NCBI GenBank assembly: GCA_021151665.1
Contig: JAGKWW010000038.1
Location: 1 to 27,771, forward strand
Source of the DNA: Flavobacteriaceae bacterium
GTDB taxonomy: Bacteria; Bacteroidota; Bacteroidia; Flavobacteriales; Flavobacteriaceae
Length of the DNA stretch: 27,771 bases
Direction of reading: 5' to 3'
Shown here: positions 1 through 7,445 of the stretch, piece after piece
How the letters are laid out: the number at the start of each line of letters is the position of its first letter
Position numbering within the stretch: the stretch's first letter is position 1
Position numbers and translations under genes: made by a program
The notes under the pieces: generated by a model
Database searches by the model: none
Seen by the model: the letters and a program-made list of their open reading frames with translations, nothing else
Told to the model about the DNA's origin: nothing

Positions 1-27
1 AATTAAGATTTTTTGTAAGTATAAATG

Positions 28-1752
28 TTAAAATGATGTTTTAAACGAAATGTGAACAATTGAGTTTGAGAGCTTTATCTGTTGCCGGCCTGTACTGCCG
101 TTTGCATACACGAGATTGAACAGCCCATTGCGGGTTAACATCCCGAACCCAAAACCAATGGAGAGAAGGTTATCCTGAAGATTGTTGGTCTTGTCCTGGA
201 AGAATCCGTAGTCTGTAATGCTGTGAATATAAAGCCCTTCGGAAAGCATGTAGCGGTACTCTGCCATTACGGCGCTGTAAAGGCTGGCCTGCAGGCTGTT
301 CTCGTTAAATCCGCGGATTGAGTTAATCCCGCCAAACCTAAAGAGTTCATTGATGATATAGGTACTGCTGTTTAGTAAAAAGGTCTGGTTTTTCAGGCTG
401 ATGCTGTTTCGGCGATTCAGGTAAAAGTTATGCCAGATGTTCGCCTGCACAAAATACTGCGGGATGCGGTCGGCTTTAGTAGTCCGTTTGCCTGTGCCGG
501 CTTTAAAAAATACCGAGGTTTTTTGTGGAAAAAGAAAATCATCATCTTTATATCCGGCATACTCAAATGTAGCTGTCCAAAACGTGTTCGTAAAATCGGT
601 GAGCGATGTCAGGTCCTGGTTCTGGATGTCTACCGATTCAGTCTTTTGGCGGCCCAGATACAATTTGGAGTTGTAGCTGAAATAATACCCTAAGTTAACA
701 TCGGTAACCGTATTCTGGAAGGTGCTGTCCTGCTTAAATATCCTAAGGCTGCCTTTCGCGCCGATCGGTGTACCGAAAAGGTAGGGTAGCTCAAGTGTGG
801 CATTAAAGGTAGTCTGCTTATTTCCGTCGCTTTTCCAGTAGAGGTTGAACTTTTCTCCGCTATTCAGGATGTTATTCAAAAGCAGGTCGATATAGCCGTT
901 AAACCGGACGCTCCCTTTTTCTTCGTTGTTGGCAAAACCTATAAATCCGTCAAAGGTGTTGGGTTTTGCTTTCTCAAGGTAAACATACACTTTGGTAGTA
1001 TCGGTCTTAAAAAGTATTTCCGGATATCTTGGCTGGATCACAAAGCGCAATGCGGCAAAATCTTTATATACTCTCTCTAACGTTTCGCGGTTAAAACCTT
1101 TTTTGCGGTACTGGCGTGCAATGTTGCGCCGGATGCCTTCCGGAAATTTAGGATACCCTTCGAGTACAATGTTGTCGATTGTTCGCCTCTTTTCGGTAGT
1201 TACTATAAGGTCAGCAAATAGATTGCTTTTGTAATTCCGGTAATTTACCAGTTGCAGTTTACTAAGTGCGTATCCTTTCTTTTCCAGCAATGCCAGGTTT
1301 TGCTCCATAAAAGTCTGTACGTTGCCTGTGGAAATCCGAACGGTGTCTTTAGCAATAGAAAGCAATTCCTTTTGCTCATTGGTAAGCCTGTTGGTATTTA
1401 TGGCTAAGAGAGATGTTTTGGCGCCGAGGTTATACCTATATATATAGGTTGAGTCGTTGGATTTAATCCACACCGGTTCTTTGGCGGCAAGGTAGCCAAT
1501 GTTCGTCAGCTTGCTGTATAGGCTTAGCGCTTCATCGCTGATGCCCTTTGCGTTGATGTGTTGGGTTTTGTAGCCGAGTGAGTCAATAACATGGGTCTCA
1601 GCTGCCGTATTTCCCTCCGCTTTCAGGTATAGGTTTTGCCCATGCGAGGTTATCGCAAAGAGAAAAAAGAAGAGTGTGGCTAAAAACTTTTTCAAAAGCA
1701 ATGGGTAAGGGCGGTAAAAATAATCTAAAAAATAACGGAATCCCACAGGCAT
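28..1752 (-). CDS. Omp85-family outer membrane protein (POTRA plus 16-strand-type barrel; FhaC/BamA-like)
   Basis: Predicted outer-membrane beta-barrel of the Omp85 superfamily, which inserts or exports proteins across the outer membrane; the substrate cannot be told. Seen: a hydrophobic signal-peptide segment at about residues 18-39 ending in SHGQ; a POTRA-like stretch at about 188-262; a barrel-like region from about 265 rich in alternating polar and aromatic residues; the Omp85 hallmark RFGGINSIRGF at 472-482; and a C-terminal phenylalanine, as in barrel proteins. At 574 residues with little room for POTRA domains it is much shorter than BamA and closer to two-partner-secretion FhaC/ShlB proteins or a flavobacterial orphan. 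It is divergent from rpsL with 125 bases between. The start is uncertain: the first 17-19 residues are odd for a signal peptide, and a TTG at 1693-1695 would give MKKFLATLFFFLFAITSHGQ. Family call is firm; the specific role is unknown. Confidence 0.8.
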   Translation of the reverse strand: MPVGFRYFLDYFYRPYPLLLKKFLATLFFFLFAITSHGQNLYLKAEGNTAAETHVIDSLGYKTQHINAKGISDEALSLYSKLTNIGYLAAKEPVWIKSNDSTYIYRYNLGAKTSLLAINTNRLTNEQKELLSIAKDTVRISTGNVQTFMEQNLALLEKKGYALSKLQLVNYRNYKSNLFADLIVTTEKRRTIDNIVLEGYPKFPEGIRRNIARQYRKKGFNRETLERVYKDFAALRFVIQPRYPEILFKTDTTKVYVYLEKAKPNTFDGFIGFANNEEKGSVRFNGYIDLLLNNILNSGEKFNLYWKSDGNKQTTFNATLELPYLFGTPIGAKGSLRIFKQDSTFQNTVTDVNLGYYFSYNSKLYLGRQKTESVDIQNQDLTSLTDFTNTFWTATFEYAGYKDDDFLFPQKTSVFFKAGTGKRTTKADRIPQYFVQANIWHNFYLNRRNSISLKNQTFLLNSSTYIINELFRFGGINSIRGFNENSLQASLYSAVMAEYRYMLSEGLYIHSITDYGFFQDKTNNLQDNLLSIGFGFGMLTRNGLFNLVYANGSTGRQQIKLSNSIVHISFKTSF

Positions 1753-1795
1753 TGTTGTGTTACCTGAAGGGCTTTGAAAATTAATGGATTATGAT

Positions 1796-1825
1796 TTGTT
1801 TTGTAAATTATAATTCCTACATTTG
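1796..1825 (+). promoter_or_regulatory. Promoter of the rpsL-rpsG-fusA-rpsJ unit
   Basis: TTG at 1796-1798, a 19-base spacer, then TACATTTG at 1818-1825, matching the Bacteroidota consensus TTG / TAnnTTTG. Transcription should start near 1829-1831, about 48 bases before the rpsL ATG. Confidence 0.8.
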
Positions 1826-1829
1826 CAAC

Positions 1830-1850
1830 CCCGTAAAAAGCGGGTTTTTT
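1830..1850 (+). other. Small hairpin at the predicted 5' end of the rpsL transcript
   Basis: CCCG (1830-1833) can pair with CGGG (1841-1844) around a 7-base A-rich loop, followed directly by six T. It sits at the predicted transcription start. The four-pair stem is too short for an ordinary terminator; a 5'-end stabilising stem is an alternative. A comparable hairpin lies at the start of the rplC transcript. Confidence 0.4.
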
Positions 1851-1877
1851 AAACATAAGAAATTTTTAGTATTAATT

Positions 1878-2285
1878 ATGCCAACAATTCAACAATTAGT
1901 AAGAACAGGGAGAGCCCAGATAACTAAGAAGAGTAAATCGGCTGCTTTGGATTCTTGTCCTCAGAGAAGGGGAGTGTGTACTCGTGTTTACACTACAACA
2001 CCTAAGAAACCGAATTCTGCAATGCGTAAAGTTGCAAGGGTTCGTTTGACAAATGGTAACGAAGTGAACGCGTACATCCCCGGAGAAGGACATAACCTGC
2101 AAGAGCACTCGATAGTATTAGTTAGGGGTGGAAGGGTTAAAGACTTACCAGGTGTAAGGTATCACATCGTTCGCGGTGCGCTAGATACTGCCGGTGTTGC
2201 CGGACGTACACAAAGGAGGTCAAAGTATGGAGCAAAACGTCCGAAGCCAGGACAAGCGCCAGCTACAACCGGAAAGAAAAAGTAA
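1878..2285 (+). CDS. rpsL: 30S ribosomal protein S12 (uS12)
   Basis: Small-subunit protein at the decoding centre, 135 residues. The start is the ATG of MPTIQQLVRTG, the family N-terminus; an in-frame extension to 1791 would run through the promoter and is rejected. Seen: TPKKPNSA with K43/K44 and GGRVKDLPGVRYH with K88 and D89, the sites linked in other bacteria to streptomycin resistance (K43, K88) and to beta-methylthiolation (D89). The lysines are the wild-type, drug-sensitive residues. First gene of the str unit, 27 bases before rpsG. The lysine- and proline-rich tail after RSKYG is ordinary for the family. Confidence 0.98.
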   Translation: MPTIQQLVRTGRAQITKKSKSAALDSCPQRRGVCTRVYTTTPKKPNSAMRKVARVRLTNGNEVNAYIPGEGHNLQEHSIVLVRGGRVKDLPGVRYHIVRGALDTAGVAGRTQRRSKYGAKRPKPGQAPATTGKKK

Positions 2286-2312
2286 TTTAAAGAACACTTT
2301 TAAAGAAAAGAC

Positions 2313-2789
2313 ATGAGAAAAAGACAGGCTAAAAAAAGACCTCTTTTGCCGGATCCGCAATTTAATGACCAATTGGTAACACGTTTTGTGAACAACCTAA
2401 TGTGGGATGGTAAAAAATCAACTGCTTTTAAAGTGTTCTACGATGCACTTGAAATCGTGGAAAACAAAAAGCAGGATGCAGAGAAATCTGCACTTGAAAC
2501 CTGGAAAGATGCCCTTACCAATGTTATGCCGCACGTAGAAGTACGTAGCCGCAGGGTAGGTGGTGCTACATTCCAGATCCCTATGCAAATCCGTCCGGAC
2601 AGGAAAATATCTATGGCTATGAAATGGATGATCCTGTATGCAAGGAGAAGGAACGAGAAATCTATGGCTCAAAAACTGGCTTCTGAAATTCTTGCTGCTG
2701 CAAGGGAAGAGGGTGCTGCTGTTAAAAAGAGGATGGATACTCACAAGATGGCAGAAGCTAACAAAGCATTCTCTCACTTCAGGTTTTAA
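2313..2789 (+). CDS. rpsG: 30S ribosomal protein S7 (uS7)
   Basis: Primary 16S rRNA-binding protein that nucleates assembly of the 30S head and touches the E-site tRNA; 158 residues, normal length. The N-terminal MRKRQAKKRPLLPDP and the conserved VEVRSRRVGGATFQIP (about residues 73-88) and RPDRK segments identify it. Second gene of the unit, 18 bases before fusA. In E. coli S7 represses its own operon by binding the rpsL-rpsG junction; here that junction is only 27 A-rich bases and shows no clear copy of that structure, so the same control is not supported. Confidence 0.98.
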   Translation: MRKRQAKKRPLLPDPQFNDQLVTRFVNNLMWDGKKSTAFKVFYDALEIVENKKQDAEKSALETWKDALTNVMPHVEVRSRRVGGATFQIPMQIRPDRKISMAMKWMILYARRRNEKSMAQKLASEILAAAREEGAAVKKRMDTHKMAEANKAFSHFRF

Positions 2790-2807
2790 TTTTTCATAAA
2801 CAATACA

Positions 2808-4940
2808 ATGGCTAGAGATTTAAATTATACAAGAAATATTGGTATTGCTGCCCACATCGATGCCGGTAAGACTACGACTACAGAGCGTATTCTTTTCTAT
2901 ACCGGTAAATCTCATAAGATAGGTGAGGTTCACGACGGTGCCGCTACTATGGACTGGATGGCCCAGGAGCAGGAAAGGGGTATTACCATTACTTCTGCTG
3001 CTACCACATGTACATGGAACTTCCCTACAGACCAGGGCAAGCTTACAGATCAATCTAAAGGGTACCACTTTAACATCATCGATACTCCCGGACACGTTGA
3101 CTTTACCGTAGAGGTAAACCGCTCGCTAAGGGTACTTGATGGCCTTGTGTTCCTTTTTAGTGCTGTAGACGGTGTTGAGCCGCAATCTGAAACCAACTGG
3201 AGGCTTGCAGATAACTACAGGGTTCCGCGTATGGGCTTTGTAAACAAGATGGACCGTCAGGGTTCTAACTTCCTTGCAGTATGCCAGCAGGTTAAAGATA
3301 TGCTTAAGAGCAACGCTGTGCCAATCGTACTTCCTATCGGAGACGAAGCTGACTTCAGGGGTGTTGTAGACCTTATCAAGAACCAGGCTATCGTATGGCA
3401 TGATGATACTCAGGGAGCTACATTTGATATTGTAGAGATTCCTGCAGATATGAAAGAAGAGGCTCACCAATACAGGGCTCAGCTTATCGAAGAAGTTGCT
3501 GCTTATGATGAGAACCTTCTTGAGAAATTCATGGAAGACGAAAACTCTATCACAGAAGATGAGATCAACGAAGCGCTAAGGAAAGCAACCATTGATATGG
3601 CGATCATCCCGATGCTTTGCGGTTCTTCATTCAAAAATAAAGGTGTTCAGTTTATGCTGGATGCAGTATGTAAGTTCCTTCCTTCGCCGCTTGATAAAGA
3701 AGCTATCGAAGGTACTAACCCTGATACAGATGAGCCTATCATCCGTAAGCCATCGGTTGACGAGCCGTTTGCAGCCCTTGCATTCAAAATTGCAACTGAC
3801 CCTTACGTAGGCCGTCTTGCATTCTTCAGGGCTTACTCAGGCCGTCTTGATGCAGGTTCTTATGTTCTGAACAACCGTTCGGGCAACAAAGAGCGTATCT
3901 CTCGTATCTACCAGATGCACGCTAACAAGCAAAATCCTATCGAGTACATCGAGGCAGGTGATATTGGTGCAGCAGTAGGTTTTAAAGATATCAAGACAGG
4001 CGATACCCTTTCTGATGAAAAGAACCCAATCGTTCTTGAAAGTATGAACTTCCCTGATCCGGTAATTGGTATCGCGGTTGAGCCTAAAACTAAGGCCGAC
4101 GTTGATAAGATGGGTATGGCGCTTGCCAAGCTTGCAGAAGAAGACCCTACGTTTACCGTAAGGACAGACCATGCATCTGGCCAGACTATCATCTCGGGTA
4201 TGGGCGAGCTTCACCTTGACATCCTTGTAGACCGTCTTAAGCGTGAGTTTAAGGTAGAGGTTAACCAGGGAGAGCCTCAGGTGGAGTATAAAGAAGCTAT
4301 CACGCGTTCTGCCAACCACAGGGAGGTTTACAAAAAGCAAACCGGTGGTCGTGGTAAATTTGCCGACATCGTGTTCAGGCTCGAGCCTGCTGACGAAGTT
4401 GACGGAAAAGCGCCAATGGGCCTTCAGTTCGTTAACGAAGTTAAAGGTGGTAACATCCCAAGGGAATATATCCCGTCTGTAGAAAAAGGTTTCAAAGAAG
4501 CTATGAAACAAGGTCCTCTTGCAGGATACGAAGTGGACAGCATCAAAGTTACCCTTCTTGACGGTTCTTTCCACCCTGTAGATTCTGATGCACTTTCTTT
4601 TGAACTTGCTGCCAAGCTTGGTTACAAAGAGGCTGCAAGGTCTGCCGGAGCTGTTATCCTTGAGCCGATCATGAAGCTTGAGGTGCTTACGCCGGAAGAA
4701 AACATGGGTGATATCGTAGGTGACCTTAACCGTCGTCGTGGCCAGATCAACAACATGGACGACAGGGCAGGATCTAAAGTAGTAAAAGCTAGCGTGCCGC
4801 TTTCAGAAATGTTCGGTTACGTAACTACACTGAGGACACTTTCTTCAGGTAGGGCTACTTCTACAATGGAATTCTCTCACTATGCTGAGACACCTTCAAA
4901 CATTGCCGATGAAGTAATTAAAAAGGCTAAAGGAAATTAA
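2808..4940 (+). CDS. fusA: Elongation factor G
   Basis: Translational GTPase that drives tRNA-mRNA translocation and, with RRF, ribosome recycling in the cytoplasm. It has 710 residues, close to the family norm. Seen: P-loop AHIDAGKT (15-22), the switch I ERGITITSAATT (56-67), DTPGH (92-96) and NKMD (146-149), then domains II-V, including the domain IV region with GGRGKFAD and the SGMGELHLDI domain III motif. A short insertion between switch I and DTPGH (about 73-86) resembles that of other Bacteroidota. Eleven bases before rpsJ; no tuf gene follows, unlike E. coli. Codon use matches the ribosomal neighbours, as expected for a highly expressed gene. Confidence 0.98.
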   Translation: MARDLNYTRNIGIAAHIDAGKTTTTERILFYTGKSHKIGEVHDGAATMDWMAQEQERGITITSAATTCTWNFPTDQGKLTDQSKGYHFNIIDTPGHVDFTVEVNRSLRVLDGLVFLFSAVDGVEPQSETNWRLADNYRVPRMGFVNKMDRQGSNFLAVCQQVKDMLKSNAVPIVLPIGDEADFRGVVDLIKNQAIVWHDDTQGATFDIVEIPADMKEEAHQYRAQLIEEVAAYDENLLEKFMEDENSITEDEINEALRKATIDMAIIPMLCGSSFKNKGVQFMLDAVCKFLPSPLDKEAIEGTNPDTDEPIIRKPSVDEPFAALAFKIATDPYVGRLAFFRAYSGRLDAGSYVLNNRSGNKERISRIYQMHANKQNPIEYIEAGDIGAAVGFKDIKTGDTLSDEKNPIVLESMNFPDPVIGIAVEPKTKADVDKMGMALAKLAEEDPTFTVRTDHASGQTIISGMGELHLDILVDRLKREFKVEVNQGEPQVEYKEAITRSANHREVYKKQTGGRGKFADIVFRLEPADEVDGKAPMGLQFVNEVKGGNIPREYIPSVEKGFKEAMKQGPLAGYEVDSIKVTLLDGSFHPVDSDALSFELAAKLGYKEAARSAGAVILEPIMKLEVLTPEENMGDIVGDLNRRRGQINNMDDRAGSKVVKASVPLSEMFGYVTTLRTLSSGRATSTMEFSHYAETPSNIADEVIKKAKGN

Positions 4941-4951
4941 TTAGAAAGAAA

Positions 4952-5257
4952 ATGAGTCAGAAAATCAGAATAAAACTAAAATCATACGATCATAGCCTGG
5001 TAGACAAATCTGCCGAGAAGATCGTTAAGACTGTAAAAAGTACAGGAGCTGTGGTAACAGGCCCAATTCCGCTTCCTACACACAAAAAGATTTTTACCGT
5101 ACTGCGTTCTCCGCACGTAAACAAAAAATCAAGGGAGCAGTTTGAGGTTAGCTCTTACAAGAGGCTTCTTGACATTTACAGCTCGTCTTCAAAAACTATC
5201 GATGCTCTTATGAAACTCGAGCTTCCTAGTGGTGTAGAAGTAGAGATCAAAGTGTGA
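4952..5257 (+). CDS. rpsJ: 30S ribosomal protein S10 (uS10)
   Basis: 30S head protein, also the partner of NusB in antitermination in well-studied bacteria; 101 residues. The signature IRIKLKSYDH at the N-terminus and the loop GPIPLPTHK are clear. Here S10 is the last gene of the str unit and is followed by a strong terminator, whereas in many bacteria it heads the S10 operon with rplC directly after it. A 636-base gap separates it from rplC. Confidence 0.98.
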   Translation: MSQKIRIKLKSYDHSLVDKSAEKIVKTVKSTGAVVTGPIPLPTHKKIFTVLRSPHVNKKSREQFEVSSYKRLLDIYSSSSKTIDALMKLELPSGVEVEIKV

Positions 5258-5276
5258 TAAACCATACTATATATAT

Positions 5277-5304
5277 AAGCCCCGGCAAGTGCCGGGGCTT
5301 TTTT
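5277..5304 (+). terminator. Rho-independent terminator after rpsJ
   Basis: A perfect 10-pair GC-rich stem, AAGCCCCGGC / GCCGGGGCTT, with loop AAGT, then a run of T. It closes the rpsL-rpsJ transcription unit. Confidence 0.95.
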
Positions 5305-5340
5305 GTTGGTGTGGGTATCAGGCGCTATAGTGTTTCCGGA

Positions 5341-5520
5341 TTTCTTTTTTTGCCTTCGTTGTCGTGAACTTGCCGCTGCTACGGAGCTAAATTTAACTAC
5401 AGATTTCGCTGCTATGAACATGTCTCTCATCCTGTGCCTTTCTGGGTTGCTAATGTCACTTCCGGAGGGACGCTATGATTATATAATAATTTGGGGTTGG
5501 TTGCTCGTTGAGCTTTGGAG
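5341..5520. repeat. Degenerate short intergenic repeat region between rpsJ and rplC
   Basis: No convincing gene. Pieces such as CTACGGAGCT (about 5379-5388), ATGAACATGTCTCTC (about 5414) and TCCGGAGGGACGCTATGATTAT (starting near 5461, the last two being roughly inverted relative to each other) resemble short palindromic intergenic repeats that I recall from flavobacterial genomes. This resemblance is from memory and unverified. The short open frames on both strands here have low-complexity composition unlike the neighbouring genes. Confidence 0.3.
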
Positions 5521-5554
5521 GAACGGCACAGAGCGTAGGAATCCGTGCGGTTTT

Positions 5555-5648
5555 GCGTGAGGGATGGGAGCGGCATCCCCGCAGCGCAGCGGAGGGATAC
5601 AGCGGACAGCCCGGCCCTGGCATTGGCCACAGGCCAGGGTGGGCACGC
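5555..5648. ncRNA. Candidate structured RNA or recurrent intergenic element
   Basis: A foldable segment of about 94 bases, much richer in G+C than its flanks. An outer stem GCGTG (5555-5559) / CACGC (5644-5648) encloses two hairpins: ATCCC-CGC (5575-5582) with GCG-GA-GGGAT (5589-5598), and CCCTGGC (5615-5621) with GCCAGGG (5633-5639). GGGATG (5561-5566) can instead pair with CATCCC (5574-5579), so alternative folds compete. The phrases around GCGGCATCC and GGATACAGCGGACAGCCCG match a sequence I remember as recurrent between flavobacterial genes. It may be a mobile repeat, a processed RNA or the Rfam Flavo-1 motif; I cannot decide between these. Strand is unknown because the stems are symmetrical. 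Confidence 0.45.
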
Positions 5649-5801
5649 CATAAAATTTGCAATCCTGTTAGTAGAACGTCTCCCGATAGTGTGACATGCT
5701 ATGGGATTACTGCATTTGGAACCCGGCACGTAGTTTTTTGCTAAGAAATTTAGATTCTTTGAGTTACGCTGAAAAACTTACAAAAAACTCTGTACAAAAT
5801 G

Positions 5802-5831
5802 TTGTGAATATCAAAAAGATAACTAACTTTG
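5802..5831 (+). promoter_or_regulatory. Promoter of the S10-spc-alpha cluster (before rplC)
   Basis: TTG at 5802-5804, spacer of exactly 19 bases, then TAACTTTG at 5824-5831: the same geometry as the rpsL promoter. Transcription should start near 5835, giving a leader of about 58 bases before the rplC ATG. Confidence 0.8.
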
Positions 5832-5833
5832 CG

Positions 5834-5846
5834 CCCTCAAAAGGGG
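5834..5846 (+). other. Small hairpin at the predicted 5' end of the rplC transcript
   Basis: CCCT (5834-5837) can pair with AGGG (5842-5845) around CAAA, starting at the predicted first transcribed bases. It mirrors the hairpin at the start of the rpsL transcript; sequences differ but position matches. Confidence 0.4.
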
Positions 5847-5893
5847 AGCAGTGTGTACTGTTCTCAGGATTAATTAATTATAAATAGTTTAAT

Positions 5894-6508
5894 ATGTCTG
5901 GGTTAATTGGAAAAAAAATCGGCATGACCAGTATTTTCGACGAGAACGGTAAAAACATACCGTGCACCGTTATAGAAGCTGGACCGTGTGTCGTTACCCA
6001 AGTCAGAACCAACGAGGTTGACGGGTATGAAGCGTTGCAACTTGGTTTCGATGACAAAGTAGAAAGGCATGCATCTAAAGCGGCTCAGGGCCACTTTAAG
6101 AAAGCGGGCACAACTGCTAAAAAGAAAGTTGTTGAATTCCAGTTCGAGAATGAGCACAAACTTGGTGATGTACTCACTGTAGATGTTTTTGCTGAGGGCG
6201 AATTTGTAGATGTTCGCGGTGTATCAAAAGGTAAAGGTTTCCAGGGTGTTGTAAAACGCCACGGATTTGGCGGTGTGGGCCAGAGCACGCACGGTCAGCA
6301 CAACCGTTTGAGAGCGCCGGGTTCTGTTGGTGCATCATCTTATCCGTCAAGGGTATTTAAAGGGATGCGCATGGCAGGAAGAACAGGAGGAAAAAATGTA
6401 ACAGTACAAAACCTTAGAGTTTTAAAAGTTGTTGCCGATAAGAACCTTCTTGTGGTAAAAGGAGCTGTTCCGGGACACAATAACTCTTACGTAATCATTC
6501 AGAAGTAA
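5894..6508 (+). CDS. rplC: 50S ribosomal protein L3 (uL3)
   Basis: Early-assembly 23S rRNA-binding protein whose extended loop reaches the peptidyl transferase centre; 204 residues. MSGLIGKKIGMTSIF at the start, SKGKGFQGVVKRHGF in the middle and NLLVVKGAVPG near the end are diagnostic. The loop reads GSVGASSYPSRVFKG, so the glutamine methylated by PrmB in E. coli (in GSIGQNQ) is alanine here. First gene of the large cluster; its TAA overlaps the rplD ATG by one base (TAATG), which suggests translational coupling. Confidence 0.98.
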   Translation: MSGLIGKKIGMTSIFDENGKNIPCTVIEAGPCVVTQVRTNEVDGYEALQLGFDDKVERHASKAAQGHFKKAGTTAKKKVVEFQFENEHKLGDVLTVDVFAEGEFVDVRGVSKGKGFQGVVKRHGFGGVGQSTHGQHNRLRAPGSVGASSYPSRVFKGMRMAGRTGGKNVTVQNLRVLKVVADKNLLVVKGAVPGHNNSYVIIQK

Positions 6509-7137
6509 TGGAAGCAAAAGTATTAGATATCAACGGAAAAGAAACTGGCAGGACGGTAACCCTTTCTGATTCAGTATTCGCAATTGAGCCTAATAAGCAT
6601 GCTGTTTACCTAGACGTGAAGCAGTACCTGGCCAACCAAAGGCAGGGTACACACAAAGCTAAAGAGCGTAACGAGGTAACCGGAAGTACCCGCAAGATCA
6701 AGAAGCAAAAAGGTACCGGTACAGCACGCGCGGGTAGCGTTAAAAACCCATTGTTTAAAGGTGGTGGTACTATATTCGGCCCAAGGCCAAGAAGCTACTC
6801 CTTCAAACTGAACAAAAACCTGAAGCGTCTGGCAAGGAAATCGGCTTTAGCGATGAAAGTTCAGGAGTCTAACCTGGTAGTAATCGAGAACTTCGAATTT
6901 GACGCGCCAAGCACTAAAAATTTCATTAACGTTTTGAAAGCTTTAGGGTTAGAGAACAAAAAATCCCTGTTCGTGTTGGGTGATACAAATAAAAATGTAT
7001 ATTTGTCGTCACGCAATTTGCAGGCTTCTAAAGTTGTAACTACCTCAGAAATAAGCACTTACGCGATAGTTAACGCGAATAATCTTGTTCTTATGGAAGG
7101 TTCTCTGGAAGGAATTGAAGAAAACTTAAGCAAATAA
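6508..7137 (+). CDS. rplD: 50S ribosomal protein L4 (uL4)
   Basis: 23S rRNA-binding protein lining the peptide exit tunnel; 209 residues. The tunnel loop is visible at about residues 50-90, with TGSTRKIKKQKGTGTARAG and FGPRPRSYSFKLNKK-type residues. In E. coli L4 also represses the S10 operon by binding its leader; the rplC leader here is only about 58 bases and lacks an obvious large structure, so that control is not supported. Start overlaps the rplC stop; nine bases to rplW. Confidence 0.98.
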   Translation: MEAKVLDINGKETGRTVTLSDSVFAIEPNKHAVYLDVKQYLANQRQGTHKAKERNEVTGSTRKIKKQKGTGTARAGSVKNPLFKGGGTIFGPRPRSYSFKLNKNLKRLARKSALAMKVQESNLVVIENFEFDAPSTKNFINVLKALGLENKKSLFVLGDTNKNVYLSSRNLQASKVVTTSEISTYAIVNANNLVLMEGSLEGIEENLSK

Positions 7138-7146
7138 TAGGGAAAA

Positions 7147-7437
7147 ATGGGTATCATAATTAAACCTATCATCACTGAAAAGATAACCAAAGACGGCGAA
7201 ATTTTTAACCGTTTTGGCTTTATTGTGGATAAGAAGGCAAACAAGATCGAGATCAAGAAAGCTGTTGAGGCTGCTTATGGCGTATCTGTTGTTGAAGTGA
7301 ACACAATGAACTACAGGGCTGATAGATCGGTTAAATACACTAAGAGTGGATTGATCACAGGAAAGACAAACGCTTACAAGAAAGCGGTTGTACAAGTACA
7401 GGAAGGTGAAACAATAGATTTCTATAACAATATCTAA
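7147..7437 (+). CDS. rplW: 50S ribosomal protein L23 (uL23)
   Basis: Protein at the tunnel exit and docking site for trigger factor and the signal recognition particle; 96 residues. MGIIIKPIITEKITK at the N-terminus and FIVDKKANKIEIKKAVEAAYGV are typical. The docking glutamate of E. coli L23 (E18) lies in a region that is not clearly alignable here. Eight bases to rplB. Confidence 0.97.
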   Translation: MGIIIKPIITEKITKDGEIFNRFGFIVDKKANKIEIKKAVEAAYGVSVVEVNTMNYRADRSVKYTKSGLITGKTNAYKKAVVQVQEGETIDFYNNI

Positions 7438-7445
7438 TAACAACA

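Noticed and set aside
1..27. Short flank before the Omp85 stop codon
   Set aside because: A+T-rich with no hairpin or gene visible; nothing can be supported.
1830..1850. rpsL leader hairpin plus T-run as a full terminator or attenuator
   Set aside because: Only four base pairs, and it lies at the very start of the transcript; recorded only as a small 5' hairpin.
1791..1877. N-terminal extension of S12
   Set aside because: It would translate the promoter and leader hairpin; the ATG at 1878 gives the universal S12 N-terminus.
3837..4574. Long antisense frame (245 residues) inside fusA
   Set aside because: Shadow of a strongly codon-biased gene; no promoter, no recognisable motif, and the sense strand encodes intact EF-G.
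5701..5720. TGCATTTG at about 5711 as an additional promoter
   Set aside because: Second base of the -7 element is G rather than A, and the perfect promoter at 5802-5831 is better placed for rplC.
5427..5729. Open frame of 100 residues on the minus strand in the rpsJ-rplC island
   Set aside because: It spans the folded G+C-rich element, has odd composition, no recognisable motif and no promoter; overlapping frames on both strands look equally unconvincing.
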